Below are positions 33,857 through 41,972 of a DNA stretch of 64,000 nucleotides, in pieces. Every line of letters begins with the position of its first letter. Position 1 is the first letter of the stretch. The notes under the pieces are model-generated. The model was given only the letters and a program-made list of their open reading frames with translations, made no database searches and was not told the origin of the DNA. A program made the translations under genes and the position numbers. The stretch is from Pseudomonadota bacterium (lineage in GTDB: Bacteria > Myxococcota > Myxococcia > Myxococcales > Myxococcaceae): NCBI GenBank assembly GCA_023426545.1, contig JAFAAN010000084.1, forward strand, positions 1 through 64,000, read 5' to 3'.

Positions 33857-36592
33857 ATGCCCAACCTGCTCCGTCCGGCGGTCCTGGTCGCTGTCGCTCT
33901 CCTCGGTGCGTGCGGTCTCCGGCAGGGGCCTCCCGCCACCGCTGAACCCCCGTTGGCCCAGGCCGAAGGGCCGGCCACGCCGCGGTCGCCCACGCTGCGG
34001 CTTCCCACCGAGGTGCGCCCCACCGGCTACACGGTGGAGCTCACGCTGGACCCGAAGGTGTCCGCGTTCCAGGGCGTGGTGGACATCGCGCTCGACGTGG
34101 CGAAGCCCACGTCCGTGGTGTGGCTGCACGCCAGGCACCTGACGGTGAAGGCGGCCACGCTCACGCAGGGCGAGGCCTCCTTCGACGTGACGCCGGTGAA
34201 GGGCGAGGAGGACTTCCTCGGCTTCCCGCTGGCGAGGCCGCTGGCCACCGGGCCGGCGACGTTGCGCATCGTGTACGACGGCATCGCGTCCGAGAAGGTC
34301 TCGAATGGCGCGTTCCGCGTCGAGGAGGGCGGTGACTGGTACCTCTTCACCCAGTTCGAGCCCATCGCCGCTCGGCGCGTGTTCCCCTGCTTCGACGAGC
34401 CGAGCTTCAAGGTGCCCTGGCAGCTCACCTTTCATGTGCCCGCGGGCGCGGTGGCCGTCACCAACACGCCGCAGCAGTCGGAGGAGGCGCGCCCGGATGG
34501 TGGCCGCACCTACCGCTTCGCGCGCACGCAGCCGCTGCCCAGCTATCTCATCGCGTTTGGTGTGGGGCCGTTCGACTTCCTGCCCGCCGAGGACGCCGGC
34601 CGGAAGCAGGTGAAGACGCGCATCATCACCCCGAGGGGGCGCGCCGCCGAAGGGGCATATGCCGCGCAGGTGACGCCGGAAATCCTCGCGGCGCTGGAGG
34701 ACTACTTCGACCTCCCGTATGCCTATGAGAAGCTGGATGTCCTGGCGGTGCCGCTGCTCAGCGGCGCCATGGAGCACCCGGGCCTGGTGACGTTCAACTC
34801 ACGCCTCATGCTCGCGAAGCCGGAGCAGGACTCCATCGGCCGCCAGCGCGGCTTCGCCGAGACGCAGGTGCACGAGCTGGCGCACCAGTGGTTCGGCAAC
34901 CTCGTCACCCTGGAGTGGTGGGACGACCTGTGGCTCAACGAGGCCTTCGCCTCATGGATATCGCCTCGCATCGTCGAGTCCTGGCGCCCAGACTGGGATG
35001 CCGCCGTGGAGCGTGTGCAGGACCGCAACCGCTCCTTCGACGCGGACAGCCTCGTGTCCGCCCGGCGCATCCGCCAGCCCATCGAAAGCTCGAAGGACAT
35101 CCACAACGCCTTCGATGGCATCACCTATGGCAAGGGGGCGGCGGTGCTCTGGATGACGGAGGAGTGGCTGGGCCGCGAGGTCTTTCGTCGAGGGCTCCAG
35201 CGTTACATGCGCCAGCACGCCGGGGGCAACGCGACCGCGAGGGATTTCCTGGACGCGCTCCACGCGGAGGCCGGCGAGGACGTGGCGGGGGTGCTGAATA
35301 CCTTCCTGGACCAGGGCGGCGTGCCGCTCGTCACCGCCTCGCTGGCGTGTGGCCTGGATGGCGCGAAGGTGGTGCTCACGCAGCAGCGCTACCTGCGGTT
35401 GGGCTCCCCGACACCGGGGGCTCAGTCCTGGCGGGTCCCGGTGTGCATGGCGTACGAGGTGGGAGGCAAGGTTGCGCGGACATGCACGCTCCTGGCCGGT
35501 GAGCGGACAGAGGTGACCCTGCCCGAGGCGAAGACGTGCCCGGCTTGGGTGTTTCCCAACGCGGAAGGGGCGGGCTACTTCCGGCTGCGGCTCTCGGAGG
35601 AGATGGCGCAGAAGCTGTCGAAGTCGGGGCTCCGGCGTCTGTCGCGCGCGGAGCGGGTGACCTACCTGGGAGACGTGCGCGCGCTGGCGCTCTCGGGCGC
35701 GATGCCCGCCGCCGAGGCCCTGATGCTGGCTGCCCACACGGCCAATGACCCTGACCGCGTCGTCACCGAAGCCTCGTTGGATTTGCTGGAGCTGGTGAGC
35801 GCGCGGCTGCTGCCGGATTCGCTCCTGGGCGAGCGGGCCCGCTTCCTGCGGGAGGTCTATGGCCCGCGAGCCCGGCAGCTCGGCTTCACCCCGCGCAAGG
35901 GGGAGGACGAGGACACGCGCCTGCTGCGCCCGAGGCTGGTGCGGCTGGCGGGGCGCGACGGGAGCGACCCGACGCTCGTCGCGGAGGCCCGGGCGCTCGC
36001 GGACAAGTGGCTCAAGGACAAGAAAGCGGTGGCGCCGGAGATGGTGGAGGTGGTGCTAGCCATTGCCGCCGCGAAGGGTGAGGAGGCCTTCCGGGAGAAG
36101 CTGGTCGCGGCGGTTCGTTCAGAGAAGGAGCGCCACACGCGCCAGCAACTCATCGGCGCGCTGGGGAGCTTCACGGACCCCGACGTCGTGAAGAAGAACC
36201 TGTCGCTCGTGTTTGAGAAGGGGTTGGACCCGCGTGAGACGATATGGATGGTGTTCGCGGCCTCGCAGAGCATGCGCACGCAGGGCGTGGCCTTCGACTT
36301 CGTGAAGGCACACTATGACCGGCTCGTGGGGGATTCGCCCGACTCCGTGCTTCCGATGGAGGCCGCTGGGCGGATGGTCTTCATTGGCCGCAACTTCTGT
36401 GATGCGGCCAGCCGTCAACAGCTCGCGGACGTCTTCACCGAGCGCAGCGCGAAGGCTTCGGGCGGGCTCAGGCAGTTGCATCAGGTCCTGGAGGTCGTGG
36501 ACCAATGTGCCGCGCTGAAGCAGGCGCAGGCGGCCAGCATCGAGGCATTCCTGACCCGGCGCGCCGCTCCCCGCGTCCCGGCGTCACGTTGA
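33857..36592 (+). CDS. M1 family metallopeptidase (lipoprotein aminopeptidase), 911 aa
   Basis: Signal peptide with lipobox LLGAC. The catalytic domain has zinc motif HELAHQWFGN followed by the second-shell Glu in WLNEAF (HExxH-x18-E) and the substrate motif GAMEH, where the usual last residue Asn is His. An N-terminal beta-saddle domain (LRLPTEVRPTGYTVELTLD) and a long helical ERAP1-like C-terminal domain (about 560-905) complete the fold. It removes N-terminal residues from peptides, probably in the periplasm or outside. It lies 169 bp upstream of the RiPP-like precursor; a role in leader or peptide trimming is possible, but its size and lipobox suggest general nutrition. Confidence 0.9.
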   Translation: MPNLLRPAVLVAVALLGACGLRQGPPATAEPPLAQAEGPATPRSPTLRLPTEVRPTGYTVELTLDPKVSAFQGVVDIALDVAKPTSVVWLHARHLTVKAATLTQGEASFDVTPVKGEEDFLGFPLARPLATGPATLRIVYDGIASEKVSNGAFRVEEGGDWYLFTQFEPIAARRVFPCFDEPSFKVPWQLTFHVPAGAVAVTNTPQQSEEARPDGGRTYRFARTQPLPSYLIAFGVGPFDFLPAEDAGRKQVKTRIITPRGRAAEGAYAAQVTPEILAALEDYFDLPYAYEKLDVLAVPLLSGAMEHPGLVTFNSRLMLAKPEQDSIGRQRGFAETQVHELAHQWFGNLVTLEWWDDLWLNEAFASWISPRIVESWRPDWDAAVERVQDRNRSFDADSLVSARRIRQPIESSKDIHNAFDGITYGKGAAVLWMTEEWLGREVFRRGLQRYMRQHAGGNATARDFLDALHAEAGEDVAGVLNTFLDQGGVPLVTASLACGLDGAKVVLTQQRYLRLGSPTPGAQSWRVPVCMAYEVGGKVARTCTLLAGERTEVTLPEAKTCPAWVFPNAEGAGYFRLRLSEEMAQKLSKSGLRRLSRAERVTYLGDVRALALSGAMPAAEALMLAAHTANDPDRVVTEASLDLLELVSARLLPDSLLGERARFLREVYGPRARQLGFTPRKGEDEDTRLLRPRLVRLAGRDGSDPTLVAEARALADKWLKDKKAVAPEMVEVVLAIAAAKGEEAFREKLVAAVRSEKERHTRQQLIGALGSFTDPDVVKKNLSLVFEKGLDPRETIWMVFAASQSMRTQGVAFDFVKAHYDRLVGDSPDSVLPMEAAGRMVFIGRNFCDAASRQQLADVFTERSAKASGGLRQLHQVLEVVDQCAALKQAQAASIEAFLTRRAAPRVPASR

Positions 36593-36761
36593 ATCCCTGG
36601 CGGACCGCATGGCCTGACAAGGATAGGTGTGGCGTTTCCGTGATTGTGGATTCGTACAGCATGTGGTCGCAATTCCTATCGTGAATGGCCAAGATGTCAG
36701 GGGGCAATCGTATGTCTTGCGGGGGGACAATCACGTTTCCCCGGATGTGGAGGCAGTCGCC
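36593..36761 (+). promoter_or_regulatory. leader region of the RiPP-like locus with long-range inverted repeat
   Basis: This 169-bp non-coding stretch is less GC-rich than the genes on either side. CGTGATTGT (36639-36647) is exactly complementary to ACAATCACG (36727-36735), and the direct repeat CGTTTCC occurs at 36633-36639 and 36734-36740. The second arm ends 13-15 bases before the ribosome binding site GGAGG of the precursor gene. It may form a leader hairpin or two operator half-sites. No clear -35/-10 pair was seen. Confidence 0.4.
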
Positions 36762-36911
36762 ATGGACAACCAGAACACGGTCGTGACGGACGAGAAGAGC
36801 CTTCTGGCGGAGCTGGAGCAGCTCGATGTCGTCGAGGCGAAGGAGCTGGAGGAGGGCGTCGCGTTCCACGCGTTCAAGTTCAACACCACGCCCGGCCTGG
36901 GCGAGGGCTGA
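36762..36911 (+). CDS. candidate RiPP precursor peptide, 49 aa
   Basis: ATG with GGAGG at good spacing. The peptide has an acidic, Leu-rich helical leader (residues ~10-31: LLAELEQLDVVEAKELEE) and a different C-terminal segment from about Val33 with AFHAFKFNTTPG and a Gly-rich end. It contains no Cys, unusual for substrates of the MNIO enzymes encoded just downstream; candidate sites are Phe35/38/40, His36, Asn41, Thr42/43 and Pro44. The short length, the leader/core contrast and its place at the head of a one-strand group of four peptide-modifying genes and an exporter support a precursor; the core boundary is a guess. Confidence 0.72.
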   Translation: MDNQNTVVTDEKSLLAELEQLDVVEAKELEEGVAFHAFKFNTTPGLGEG

Positions 36912-36937
36912 TGGACGCGTAGCCGTTCCATGAGGCA

Positions 36938-36969
36938 GGGCCGCGGTGCCGAGGGAGGCGCCGCGGCCC
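36938..36969 (+). terminator. strong hairpin after precursor gene (attenuator or partial terminator)
   Basis: GGGCCGCGG (36938-36946) and CCGCGGCCC (36961-36969) are perfect 9-bp arms around a 14-nt loop, between the precursor stop (36911) and the exporter start (36996). No T-run follows. Such a hairpin would let the precursor message outnumber that of the enzymes. Confidence 0.55.
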
Positions 36970-36995
36970 CTCTCCTGGCCTGGGCACGAGTCGAC

Positions 36996-38321
36996 ATGGC
37001 TGACCCGATGAGAGACCTTTCTGCTCGGAGCGCAGGCACTCCCTCCCTCCTTCGTGACTCGGCGTTCCGGTGGTTGTGGACTGGCCAGGTGGCCAGTCTC
37101 CTCGGGGACAATCTCTACGCCATGGTTGTCGTGGCGCTGACCGTCCCCACCTCCGAGCGGCCCGCGCTCACGCTCGGCGTGGCAATGGCCGCGCGTTTCC
37201 TGGCGCTGGCGCTCTTCATTGTATTGGGAGGCGTGCTAGCGGACCGTCTCCCGAGATTCCGCCTGCTGGCCTTCGCCGACGTGGTTCGGCCGCTGGCCCT
37301 GATTCCCCTGGCGCTGCTGGGGGGGGACTCCCCGTTCTGGCTCATCGCCGCCGTTTCTTTCGTGATGGGGGCGGGAGAGGCGCTCTACGGCCCGACCTAC
37401 GATGCGTCCATTCCCTCCATCGCGAGGCCAGACATGCTGGCCCGGGCCAACTCCGCCTCGAAGGTGGTCCGGAGCCTGGCCAGGGTGGTGGGGCCCGGTG
37501 CTGCCGCGGTGTTCGTGTCCACGCTGGGGGCGAAGGGCGCGATTGCCACGGCGATGGTGGCGTTCGTGGCGTCTCTGGCGACGCTGGGGGTGCTCCGGGC
37601 ACGGGGGCACTCCGGTGGTGCTCCGGCGCCTCGCCAGGAGGGGGCCACCGTCCTGCGGGAGGCGCTCGACGGGTTCAGCGTCCTCGTGAGGATGCGTTGG
37701 CTGGCCGCGCTGGAGGTGATGGCGGCGACCCACGTCTTGCTGGCGGTGGCGCCCTGGCTCGTGTTGCTTCCCATCATCACGGAGCGCGGCACCGGTGGCA
37801 TCAACACCTATGCCTGGCTCCTGGGCGCCTTTTCGGCGGGCGGGATTCCTGGCGCGCTTGTCGCCAGCCGGCTGCGCTTGAGGCGGCCGGGAGTGGCGCT
37901 GCTGTTGGGGTTGATGCCCTTTGGGATTGCGTGCCTGGCATTGGGAGGCAAGGCCTCCATGGTGCTGCTGGTTCCCCTGTTCTTCATCGCAGGGTTTGGC
38001 ACCGAGGTGACCGACGTCCTGAAGATGACGGCCATCCAGCAGCAGGTCGCCCCCGAGTTCCTCGGCCGGGTGTTCTCCTTGGACTTCCTGGCCTCGTTCG
38101 TCACCATGCCGCTGGGCCAGTTGCTGACCGGCGTGTTCGTCGCTCCTGGCCAGGAGCGCTCGATGATGCAATGGGCTGGCATCGTCATCCTCTCCACGAC
38201 GTTGCTGCCGTTGCTGGTGCCTGGGGTGGCATCGCTCGGAAGCGCGAAGTCGTCCACGGCTCCTGGTGGATTGGCGGAGGGCGTCCTGCCTCAGATGAAC
38301 TCAGGAGAGGCCTCGTCATGA
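36996..38321 (+). CDS. MFS exporter (EntS-like), 441 aa
   Basis: Twelve predicted membrane helices with the MFS signature GGVLADRLPRFR between helices 2 and 3; the sequence (RWLWTGQVASLLGDNLYAMV) resembles the enterobactin-exporter-like subgroup. It would drive export of the mature peptide with the proton gradient, standing in for the ABC/peptidase exporters of many RiPP clusters; no peptidase domain is present. Start is ATG 36996; ATG 36930 lies inside the hairpin region and lacks a ribosome binding site. Its stop overlaps the radical SAM start (ATGA, 4 bp). Confidence 0.82.
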   Translation: MADPMRDLSARSAGTPSLLRDSAFRWLWTGQVASLLGDNLYAMVVVALTVPTSERPALTLGVAMAARFLALALFIVLGGVLADRLPRFRLLAFADVVRPLALIPLALLGGDSPFWLIAAVSFVMGAGEALYGPTYDASIPSIARPDMLARANSASKVVRSLARVVGPGAAAVFVSTLGAKGAIATAMVAFVASLATLGVLRARGHSGGAPAPRQEGATVLREALDGFSVLVRMRWLAALEVMAATHVLLAVAPWLVLLPIITERGTGGINTYAWLLGAFSAGGIPGALVASRLRLRRPGVALLLGLMPFGIACLALGGKASMVLLVPLFFIAGFGTEVTDVLKMTAIQQQVAPEFLGRVFSLDFLASFVTMPLGQLLTGVFVAPGQERSMMQWAGIVILSTTLLPLLVPGVASLGSAKSSTAPGGLAEGVLPQMNSGEASS

Positions 38322-40240
38322 CGGCTCGGGTTCGGCAAGAGGACGCTTCTCGCGGTGGAGCGCCCACGGACGTCCTGCTGTTGTTTCCCGGCGTGACGGA
38401 GGCGCGCTTCTTTCCCTATCTGAGCTTGCCCGTGCTGACGGCCTATCTGCGGGCGCAGGGCCGCCGCGTCGCGCAGCGAGACCTCAACCTGGCATTGCTG
38501 GAGCGGCTTGGACGCCGTGTCCCCGAGGCGCTGCCCGAAGCAGAGGGGGAGTACCGGCACCTGCTGGCCCGGTTCATGGAAGCGCAGGGGGCGACGCTGC
38601 ACGCGACGCTCTTCGACAAGGCGAAGACGGGCTTCCCCATCGCGGTGGCGCATCAGCTGCTCCGCTCCTTCATCGAGGAGCCTCTTCGCAGGTCCCTGCT
38701 CACCATCCGGCATCGGCGGCTGGACGCGCTGCTGGAGCAGGCGTGGCGGCCCGCGCCGCTGGACGACCTCCCCGCCCGCTTGCATGAGGAGCTGGTGGCG
38801 GAAGCGCTGACGGCGCACGCCCCCAGGGTGGTGGGCATCTCCGTGGCGTACTTCAGCCAGCTCGGCCCGGCGCTGCGGATCGCGCGGCAGGTGCGTTCTC
38901 TGAGCCCCGAGACCTACGTCATCCTCGGGGGACAGCAGGTCATGATGCGGGGCGCGGAGCTGGCGAAGCAGCCGCGCATCTTCGAGCTGGTCGACGCGCT
39001 CTGTACCGGCGCGGGTGAGCGGACGCTGCTCGAGCTGGTCCGGCGGCTGGATGCGCAGGAGGGGCGCGCCTTCACCGTGCCCGGCGCCCTGACCGCCTCC
39101 GGAGGTGAGCCGGCGCTCAAGCACCATATCCACGACAACCCTCCTCCCGACTTCGAGGGGCTGCCGTTTCATCGGTACTGGGCGGACGAGCCTCAGCTCC
39201 CGGTCATCAGCTGCATCGGGTGCTACTGGGGGCGGTGCGTGTTCTGCTCCTATGGGAACCGCTCCTTGAATGGCGGCTACCAGCAGCTCACGCCCGCGCA
39301 GCTCGCGGACCACTGCGCGGCGGGGCTGGACGCCACCGGCGCGCGCTGGGTGATGTTCGTCGACGAGAACTGCAACCTCCGGTTGGTGCTCAAGGCCGTG
39401 CGGCTGCTGGCCGCCCGGGGCTACACGTTCCAGTGGTCATCCCGGAACCGGCTGGAGCGTGAGCTGGCGAGCCTGGAGTTCTGCCAGGAGCTGGCCGACG
39501 CCGGGTGTCGGTTGATGAGCGTGGGGTACGAGACGAACTCGCAGCGCCTGCTCGACCGCATGGACAAGGGCGTTGATGCCAGCCTCTACCAACGCATCAT
39601 CGACAACCTGCACCAGGTCGGAATCGACCTGCGCTTCTCCATCATGGGAGGACTCTTCGACGAGTCGCCCGAGGAGGCCGAGGCGTCGCGGGCCTTCCTG
39701 GTGGCCAACGCACGGAAGATTGGCGTCGACGTGATGCAGATGCTCGCCGTCGAGCCCGGGACGCGCCTGGCGGCCGCGCCGGAGGCGTACGGACTGGCGA
39801 CGTCCGAGGACACGCCGCTCCAGGCGAACGAGGACTTCTCCTACCTCGGTGGACGCGTGGGCGCGTCATACCAGTTCCTCTCGGGAGGGGACTGGAGCGA
39901 GCGCTCGCGGTGGCTGTCGCGGGTGATGGAAACGGTCCTTCCGGAGAAGAACGCGGACAGGCACCCGCGCTTCCGGCAAGGAGGGCGTCTCAGCGCCGAG
40001 GGGGTGCCGGGCCTGCGACTCCACCCGTGGGTGCTGCGGGAGGGGCCCCGGCTGGTCGACCTGCGGTGGGCGTTGACCTACCGGCTCATCGACGACGTCC
40101 AGTACGAGCCTGGAACCCACTCGCTGCGCGCCCGCACGCCGCGCGGGCGAATGGTGATGGAGCGCCTGGTCATGGCGGACCTGGGACTGGCGCAAGCGGA
40201 CGCTGTTTCTCCCAGCGCGGTCCCGCACGTTTGGGCTTGA
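38318..40240 (+). CDS. B12-binding radical SAM enzyme, RiPP-maturation type, 640 aa
   Basis: N-terminal cobalamin-binding-like Rossmann domain (about 20-215; VVGISVAYFSQLGPALRIAR, VILGGQQVMMRGAELA). The radical SAM cluster cysteines are Cys302, Cys307 and Cys310 in CYWGRCVFCSYGN, spaced C-x4-C-x2-C instead of C-x3-C-x2-C, a variant found in some B12-dependent methylases. Downstream GYETNSQRLLDRMDKGV and LRFSIMGGLFDESPEEA are typical of the TIM barrel. Likely reaction: C-methylation or another radical change on the precursor core. ATG start in a 4-bp overlap with the exporter gene. Confidence 0.88.
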   Translation: MTARVRQEDASRGGAPTDVLLLFPGVTEARFFPYLSLPVLTAYLRAQGRRVAQRDLNLALLERLGRRVPEALPEAEGEYRHLLARFMEAQGATLHATLFDKAKTGFPIAVAHQLLRSFIEEPLRRSLLTIRHRRLDALLEQAWRPAPLDDLPARLHEELVAEALTAHAPRVVGISVAYFSQLGPALRIARQVRSLSPETYVILGGQQVMMRGAELAKQPRIFELVDALCTGAGERTLLELVRRLDAQEGRAFTVPGALTASGGEPALKHHIHDNPPPDFEGLPFHRYWADEPQLPVISCIGCYWGRCVFCSYGNRSLNGGYQQLTPAQLADHCAAGLDATGARWVMFVDENCNLRLVLKAVRLLAARGYTFQWSSRNRLERELASLEFCQELADAGCRLMSVGYETNSQRLLDRMDKGVDASLYQRIIDNLHQVGIDLRFSIMGGLFDESPEEAEASRAFLVANARKIGVDVMQMLAVEPGTRLAAAPEAYGLATSEDTPLQANEDFSYLGGRVGASYQFLSGGDWSERSRWLSRVMETVLPEKNADRHPRFRQGGRLSAEGVPGLRLHPWVLREGPRLVDLRWALTYRLIDDVQYEPGTHSLRARTPRGRMVMERLVMADLGLAQADAVSPSAVPHVWA

Positions 40241-40256
40241 GAGAGGAGCGGTCGCA

Positions 40257-41207
40257 ATGCCTGTTCCGATGCGCGCAGCGGCGCCTTCCCGCCTGGGGCT
40301 GGGCGTGGGCATGGACATGCCATGGGCGGGTGGGACGGTCGTGGGGTTCGATTCCCAGGTGGGAGGGCCCTCCAGGAAGGTGGAGGGCTTTCTCCGGAGG
40401 TATGGGGCGGAGTTCTCGTACCTGATGTTCTCCTTCCAGCCGCGCGGTCCCGCCGCCATGGACGCCAGCCTCTACGTGCCTGCCTATGACCGGCTCGTGG
40501 CCCTGGTGCCCGCTGGAACGCCGCTCGTCCTGCACCAGACGACGCTCAACCTGGCGGCATCCCACGCGTATGACCGGCAGGCCGTGTACCGGTTCACCAA
40601 CGCGCTGCACGCGCGCTATGGCTTCCAGTGGGTCGTGGAGGACATTGGAATCTGGTCACAGCATGGCATTCCCATGCCGTATCCGCTGCCGCCCTTCCTC
40701 ACCGAGGAGGCCCTGGAGCGGACCATCGCGAACGTCCGCGAGGCGCGGGCGCAGCTCGCCGCCCCGCTCCACATCGAGTTCCCGGGCTTCAGTGATGGCT
40801 TCATGGTCATCGTGGGAGAGCTGGACGCCTACGATTACTTCCGGCGGTTGGCGGACGCCGCCGATGTGGCCGTCACCCTGGATGTCGGCCATCTGCTGTC
40901 CTATCGATGGCTGCGGGGCCACCGCGGGGAGGCGCTCTTCGGAGACCTGGATCGGCTGCCGCTGGAGCGTTGCCGCGAGTTGCACCTGTCGGGGTGCGCC
41001 ATCGCCCGGGACAAGTTCCTCGACCTGCACCACGGCGTCCTGCTCGATGAGCAGCTCGCGCTCTGTGAACTGCTGTTGGAGCGCTGCCCGTCCCTGGTGG
41101 GGGTCACCTACGAGGACCCCGCCTACAGCCAGGAGGGCGTGCTGGTGCCCAAGGCGATGCCCAACGTCCACCGGCTCAGGGGGCTCGTCGAGCAATGGAT
41201 GCGCTGA
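40257..41207 (+). CDS. DUF692/MNIO multinuclear non-heme iron oxidase, 316 aa
   Basis: TIM-barrel enzyme of the DUF692 (MNIO) family, which includes MbnB and TglH and oxidises peptide side chains or backbone with a di- or tri-iron centre. Candidate ligands are in order: His93 (LVLHQTT), Glu128 (VVEDIG), Asp209 and His212 (LDVGHLL), His243 (LHLSGC), Asp256 and His258/259 (DLHHGV) and Glu286 (TYEDPAY). Known substrates are often Cys, but this locus's precursor has none, so Asn, Asp or an aromatic residue is a better guess. GAGAGGAG upstream. Overlaps its partner gene by 13 bp. Confidence 0.87.
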   Translation: MPVPMRAAAPSRLGLGVGMDMPWAGGTVVGFDSQVGGPSRKVEGFLRRYGAEFSYLMFSFQPRGPAAMDASLYVPAYDRLVALVPAGTPLVLHQTTLNLAASHAYDRQAVYRFTNALHARYGFQWVVEDIGIWSQHGIPMPYPLPPFLTEEALERTIANVREARAQLAAPLHIEFPGFSDGFMVIVGELDAYDYFRRLADAADVAVTLDVGHLLSYRWLRGHRGEALFGDLDRLPLERCRELHLSGCAIARDKFLDLHHGVLLDEQLALCELLLERCPSLVGVTYEDPAYSQEGVLVPKAMPNVHRLRGLVEQWMR

Positions 41208-41944
41208 GCAGCTTGGATGCGTCGTTCAGCCGGCTCATCTTCGACAGGGCCGCGCGTGAGCGCCTGCGGCGACAGGACTGGTCGGGCCTGGACGAGGCAA
41301 CGCGTCAGGCGTTGTCGAACACCGACCTGGATGAGCTCGACCGGCTCGGGAGCGCCGTGCGCCGTGGCATCGAGACCGGGGACCTGGGGGGAATGGGCAT
41401 CCGCCCGGGCTTCCCGAAGACGCTCGCCGCGCTCACCGCCCGGACGGGTGATGAGGGCGCGGTGCTCGATGGGTTCCTGGCCTCGCGCCACCTGCGCGAG
41501 GTCGATGGCATCGGGCGGCGGGCCGGCGTCAGCATGGCGGAGGCGTTCTACGACTGGGCGAGCGAGCAGCTCCAGGGAGAAGCCGCCGCGTCGTGTGCGC
41601 TCCAGCATGAGCTCGCGGGCATGTTGCTCAAGACGCGAGTCCATGCCCCGGTGCTCGGCTTCCAGGTGAGGACGCCGCTCATCCGCGTCACCGAGCGCGG
41701 CGCCCTGTGTGTGCTGGACGCCGCGCGCCCGCTCCGGGACGCTGAAGACAAGCCCGAGCAGCCCTTCGTCCACGCCTGCCACGGTGGCCGTTACATCAGC
41801 GGCAGGCTGTCTCAGGCCGTGGCCGCCGTCCTGCTCCAGGCGACGCGCTCACCGCCCGCCTGGGTGACGTCCATGCTCGTCGGCGTATCGCCCGGGTGGC
41901 TGGAGCGGATGAGGGGCCCGCTCATCGAGAAGGGCTTGCTGTGA
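41195..41944 (+). CDS. MNIO partner protein, 249 aa
   Basis: Overlaps the MNIO gene by 13 bp, so translation is coupled. The N-terminal ~70 residues are helical (ASFSRLIFDRAARERLRR, DLDELDRLGSAVRRGI); the middle is a larger helical domain and the end is a mixed segment with FVHACHGGRYISG. MNIO enzymes usually need such a partner to bind the leader peptide; the sequence is unlike the DUF2063 (HvfC) partners. No catalytic motif is recognised. Function as leader-binding partner is inferred from position. Confidence 0.72.
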   Translation: MDALSSLDASFSRLIFDRAARERLRRQDWSGLDEATRQALSNTDLDELDRLGSAVRRGIETGDLGGMGIRPGFPKTLAALTARTGDEGAVLDGFLASRHLREVDGIGRRAGVSMAEAFYDWASEQLQGEAAASCALQHELAGMLLKTRVHAPVLGFQVRTPLIRVTERGALCVLDAARPLRDAEDKPEQPFVHACHGGRYISGRLSQAVAAVLLQATRSPPAWVTSMLVGVSPGWLERMRGPLIEKGLL

Positions 41945-41972
41945 GCAGGGATTGGCTCGTGGGGGAACCGGT

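Noticed and set aside
33857..36592. M1 aminopeptidase as the leader peptidase of the RiPP-like locus
   Set aside because: It is a large lipoprotein with a general exopeptidase fold, separated by a 169-bp regulatory gap and not translationally coupled; proximity alone is weak.
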